From contig HG738139.1 in assembly GCA_000499405.2 (NCBI GenBank), positions 10,936,616-11,000,615 of the forward strand: a DNA stretch of 64,000 bases. Reading direction: 5' to 3'. Under the pieces are notes generated by a model. The model was given only the letters and a program-made list of their open reading frames with translations, had not been told where the DNA came from and made no database searches. The stretch is from Onchocerca volvulus. Lineage: Eukaryota > Nematoda > Chromadorea > Rhabditida > Onchocercidae. Positions 61,456 through 64,000 of this stretch are shown here, piece after piece; positions within the stretch are counted from its first letter, which is position 1; every line of letters begins with the position of its first letter. The position numbers and the translations under genes were made by a program.

Positions 61456-62747
61456 GTTGGCCTAGCTAAGATTAACTTGGATAAGATTAAGATTAGCTTA
61501 CAAGGCTGATGATAAATGGTGAAGAAAGGATTGGCTAAATATCATTAGCTTATATCCGGTGATATTATGGATATTTATAGATTCCATTATTCGAGAATCT
61601 CGAAATTTAACTGTTACATCGTATTTATCGCTCATTGTTAATAGTTGTCTACTTTCAGTGATATCAAATTGGAAAATAGCCATTAATTAATTAATTAAGT
61701 CATAATGTAATGCTAAAAAGGAATGTGTTGAAGGATTAGTTAGATGGTCACCAAAGTAGCAACGTATAGTTCAGAAATTTGATTGAATGAATCGACAAGA
61801 AAGTATTGCAAATGATGGTAAAATAGCCAAATTTTCAACCATTAATTAACTTTGTTACACATTTTAGGTTCGATTTCTAATTTAATTCTTCAATTCATCC
61901 ATTAAAAAATTTATTTTTACTTTTTGCAACGAACATTTATTCTGTTTTTCTTTTTGATATTTTATTTTTTGATAATTAAAGATTTGTTTTGTTTTGTTTT
62001 GTTTTTTTTTTTAAATTAATATTTCTTGAATAAGTTTTGGAATTCATATAAATTCCTAAAAAATATCAATTTTTTCAAAAAATACTTTAAATTCTTTTGG
62101 TGCTATAATTGGTTGCTAATTATGATTCGAAGGGTTAATCATAACCAGAAATTAGGACCTAATTTGATTGATTGTATATTCTAGAAAAAAAAAAAGTATC
62201 GAAAAGACGATGAATTGCTTTCAAAAAATGCTAGGAAAATTATTGTTGGTGATTGATATAGACAGAAAGAAATGAAATAAAATGTGCTGATCAATATTCC
62301 TATATTCTATCATTAGCTTCATTTACTAACAAGGATGAATAATTAATTATTGATTGGTTTGTTTTAAAATTTAGCAGAAGAAAAATGATAGCATTTTGAG
62401 CTTTAGAATAATATGAAATTTTTGTCGTGATTGGAAATCATTTTTTGCGAGAAAGAATGTAATAAGCGAGAAAGCATCGAATGCCAGAAATGAATGATTT
62501 GTTATTGAATTCAGATGAAAAATAAAAAAAAAAAAAGGGAAGGAACTGATATAAATGATTCGCTTTGCTTTTTCATTTACTAAAAATGAGTTTAAATATT
62601 AAACTATCCTTTCAATATTTTTATTTTTAGGACAAATTAATCAATCAAATTCACATACATTTCATCATTTCTTTTCAATTCTATTCAATTCCAATCTGTT
62701 CTTTTGTCATGATATTCCAGATAATATAAAGTATAAATGTATCTGTG

Positions 62748-62784
<37 letters not shown>

Positions 62785-64000
62785 TAATCATTCAAAAATC
62801 AATTCATTTTTTGCCATCTCAAATTAAGATTATAAAAAATAAACTTTGAAATTACTCAAATAATAAATTACTGTAATTGCAATCATAAAATATCAGTAAA
62901 TAATATAAGATATTACTATTATTTATTTTTTTAAATTTTTTATTCGAATCACTTATAGAATCATACAATTTATCTCAACTTAACACAAAAAATAATCAAT
63001 TATTGAAAGTAAAATTCGTTAAATTTTCTGAATTATTTCAAAATTTATATTTATGATATTAATTTAAAATTGCAAAAAATGAATTGATATAATTGAATTA
63101 TCATAAATTCATTTACTTATTTAAATAATTATGAATTGATGATTTTAATTTTTCGGCCATACTATTGTGATTTTTTTTTTTTTATATTTGAATGAACTAT
63201 TCAATTTTTAAATGTAATAAGTTCGTTCTTGACAGTATTTTTGAATTGAAATGAAATTTTTTTGAAAACCTGTTTCGAATCAAATATTGCTTCGAAAAAA
63301 AAAAGACGAAAAAATCTTTATTGAAAAATTCTCTTCAATTTAAAAAAAAAAAAAAAAAAAAAATAAAAGAAGTGAAAATTTTTGAAAGGTTGAAACTGCC
63401 CTATTACACATTACCCTCGTTATGCTTTTCAATTTCATTCCTTTTTTCGTTCCTTTTTTATTTCTGATTTCTTAGCAAAAATGATTGTTCGATATTTAAA
63501 TAGCATCCATTTCTTTTTTTTTTCTCCAAAATGACAGCTCTTTTTTCCTACCATTTCGTCATCTTTTCAAGATCGTTCAAGTATTATTTCTGATCATAAT
63601 TTTGATCCATTTCATTTTATAAACAAAAAAATTCAAAACTTCCTTTCTTTTTGTTGTTAATTTTATTCTTTGTTTTCAATTTTTCAATTTCATATTTTTT
63701 CATTAATATAATCATACATATATATTAACGATCAAGTTCCTAATATTGCATAAATTTTAACTTTTATTAATAACGAATCCGGAAATCCCAGTTTTTTTTC
63801 CAGCATGAAATATTAAATTTTTTTCCATTTATAATATTTTATTTTCAAATTTTGGATGCCAATTATAAATTGATAATGTATTTGACAATTTCCTTTTAAA
63901 TATTTTTTTCGTTTTAATGTACTTCATATTTGAGAAACTTATTTCAAATAAGGATAAGACATATTTACAGGAATGCAATTTATACTTAAAGTTCTAAAAT
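61456..64000. other. Gene desert, part 3
   Basis: AT-rich DNA to the window edge with no recognised exon on either strand. It includes (AT)n at 62749-62780 and an A tract at about 63343-63361. Confidence 0.55.
62749..62780. repeat. (AT)n microsatellite
   Basis: Sixteen uninterrupted AT dinucleotides. Confidence 0.97.

Noticed and set aside
1..64000. tRNA genes, rRNA, CRISPR arrays, bacterial insertion sequences
   Set aside because: None could be supported by eye; a tRNAscan or Rfam search would be needed to exclude small RNA genes in the AT-rich spacers.

Overview
This is eukaryotic, AT-rich nuclear DNA, best explained as a parasitic clade III (filarial-type) nematode. The evidence is protein-coding genes split into many small exons, introns mostly 150-1300 bp ending in TTTCAG-like acceptors, AG acceptors placed just 5' of several start codons (as expected for spliced-leader trans-splicing), long intronic T tracts, and protein sequences nearest to animal families. 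The species cannot be fixed from the sequence alone. No bacterial operons, CRISPR arrays, rRNA or convincing tRNA were seen.

Layout: ten genes fill the first 52 kb and all lie on the + strand. In order they are: (1) 375-4967, a duplicated helix-turn-helix/FLYWCH-like putative DNA-binding protein, 5' end incomplete; (2) 6752-9849 ALKBH4-type dioxygenase; (3) 10513-17294 anaphase-promoting complex cullin subunit APC2; (4) 18675-20140 inorganic pyrophosphatase; (5) 21305-25293 the SMC5/6 kleisin NSE4; (6) 26828-32151 ANKZF1/Vms1 ribosome-rescue hydrolase; (7) about 33457-35318 isopentenyl-diphosphate isomerase; (8) 35984-37487 signal peptidase subunit SPCS3; (9) about 39296-43351 USP46/USP12 deubiquitinase; (10) 46326-52096 Slingshot-type cofilin phosphatase. 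Exon models were built by hand. The listed exons keep a single reading frame across every junction, and for genes 2-10 the spliced product lines up with the known family.

The last 12 kb (52097-64000) is a gene desert. It holds microsatellites, degenerate tandem repeats, a CT-rich island, a TGCATG cluster, a 19-bp perfect inverted repeat and one short minus-strand ORF, but no recognisable gene.

The genes are mostly housekeeping functions (cell cycle, chromosome maintenance, protein quality control, secretion, isoprenoid supply, actin control) and do not form one pathway. Two neighbouring pairs (ALKBH4-APC2 and IDI-SPCS3) are only about 665 bp apart and could be operonic. The most unusual items are the internally duplicated HTH-FLYWCH gene, three apparent GC-AG introns, the Slingshot gene in a nematode, and the two possible starts of the pyrophosphatase.
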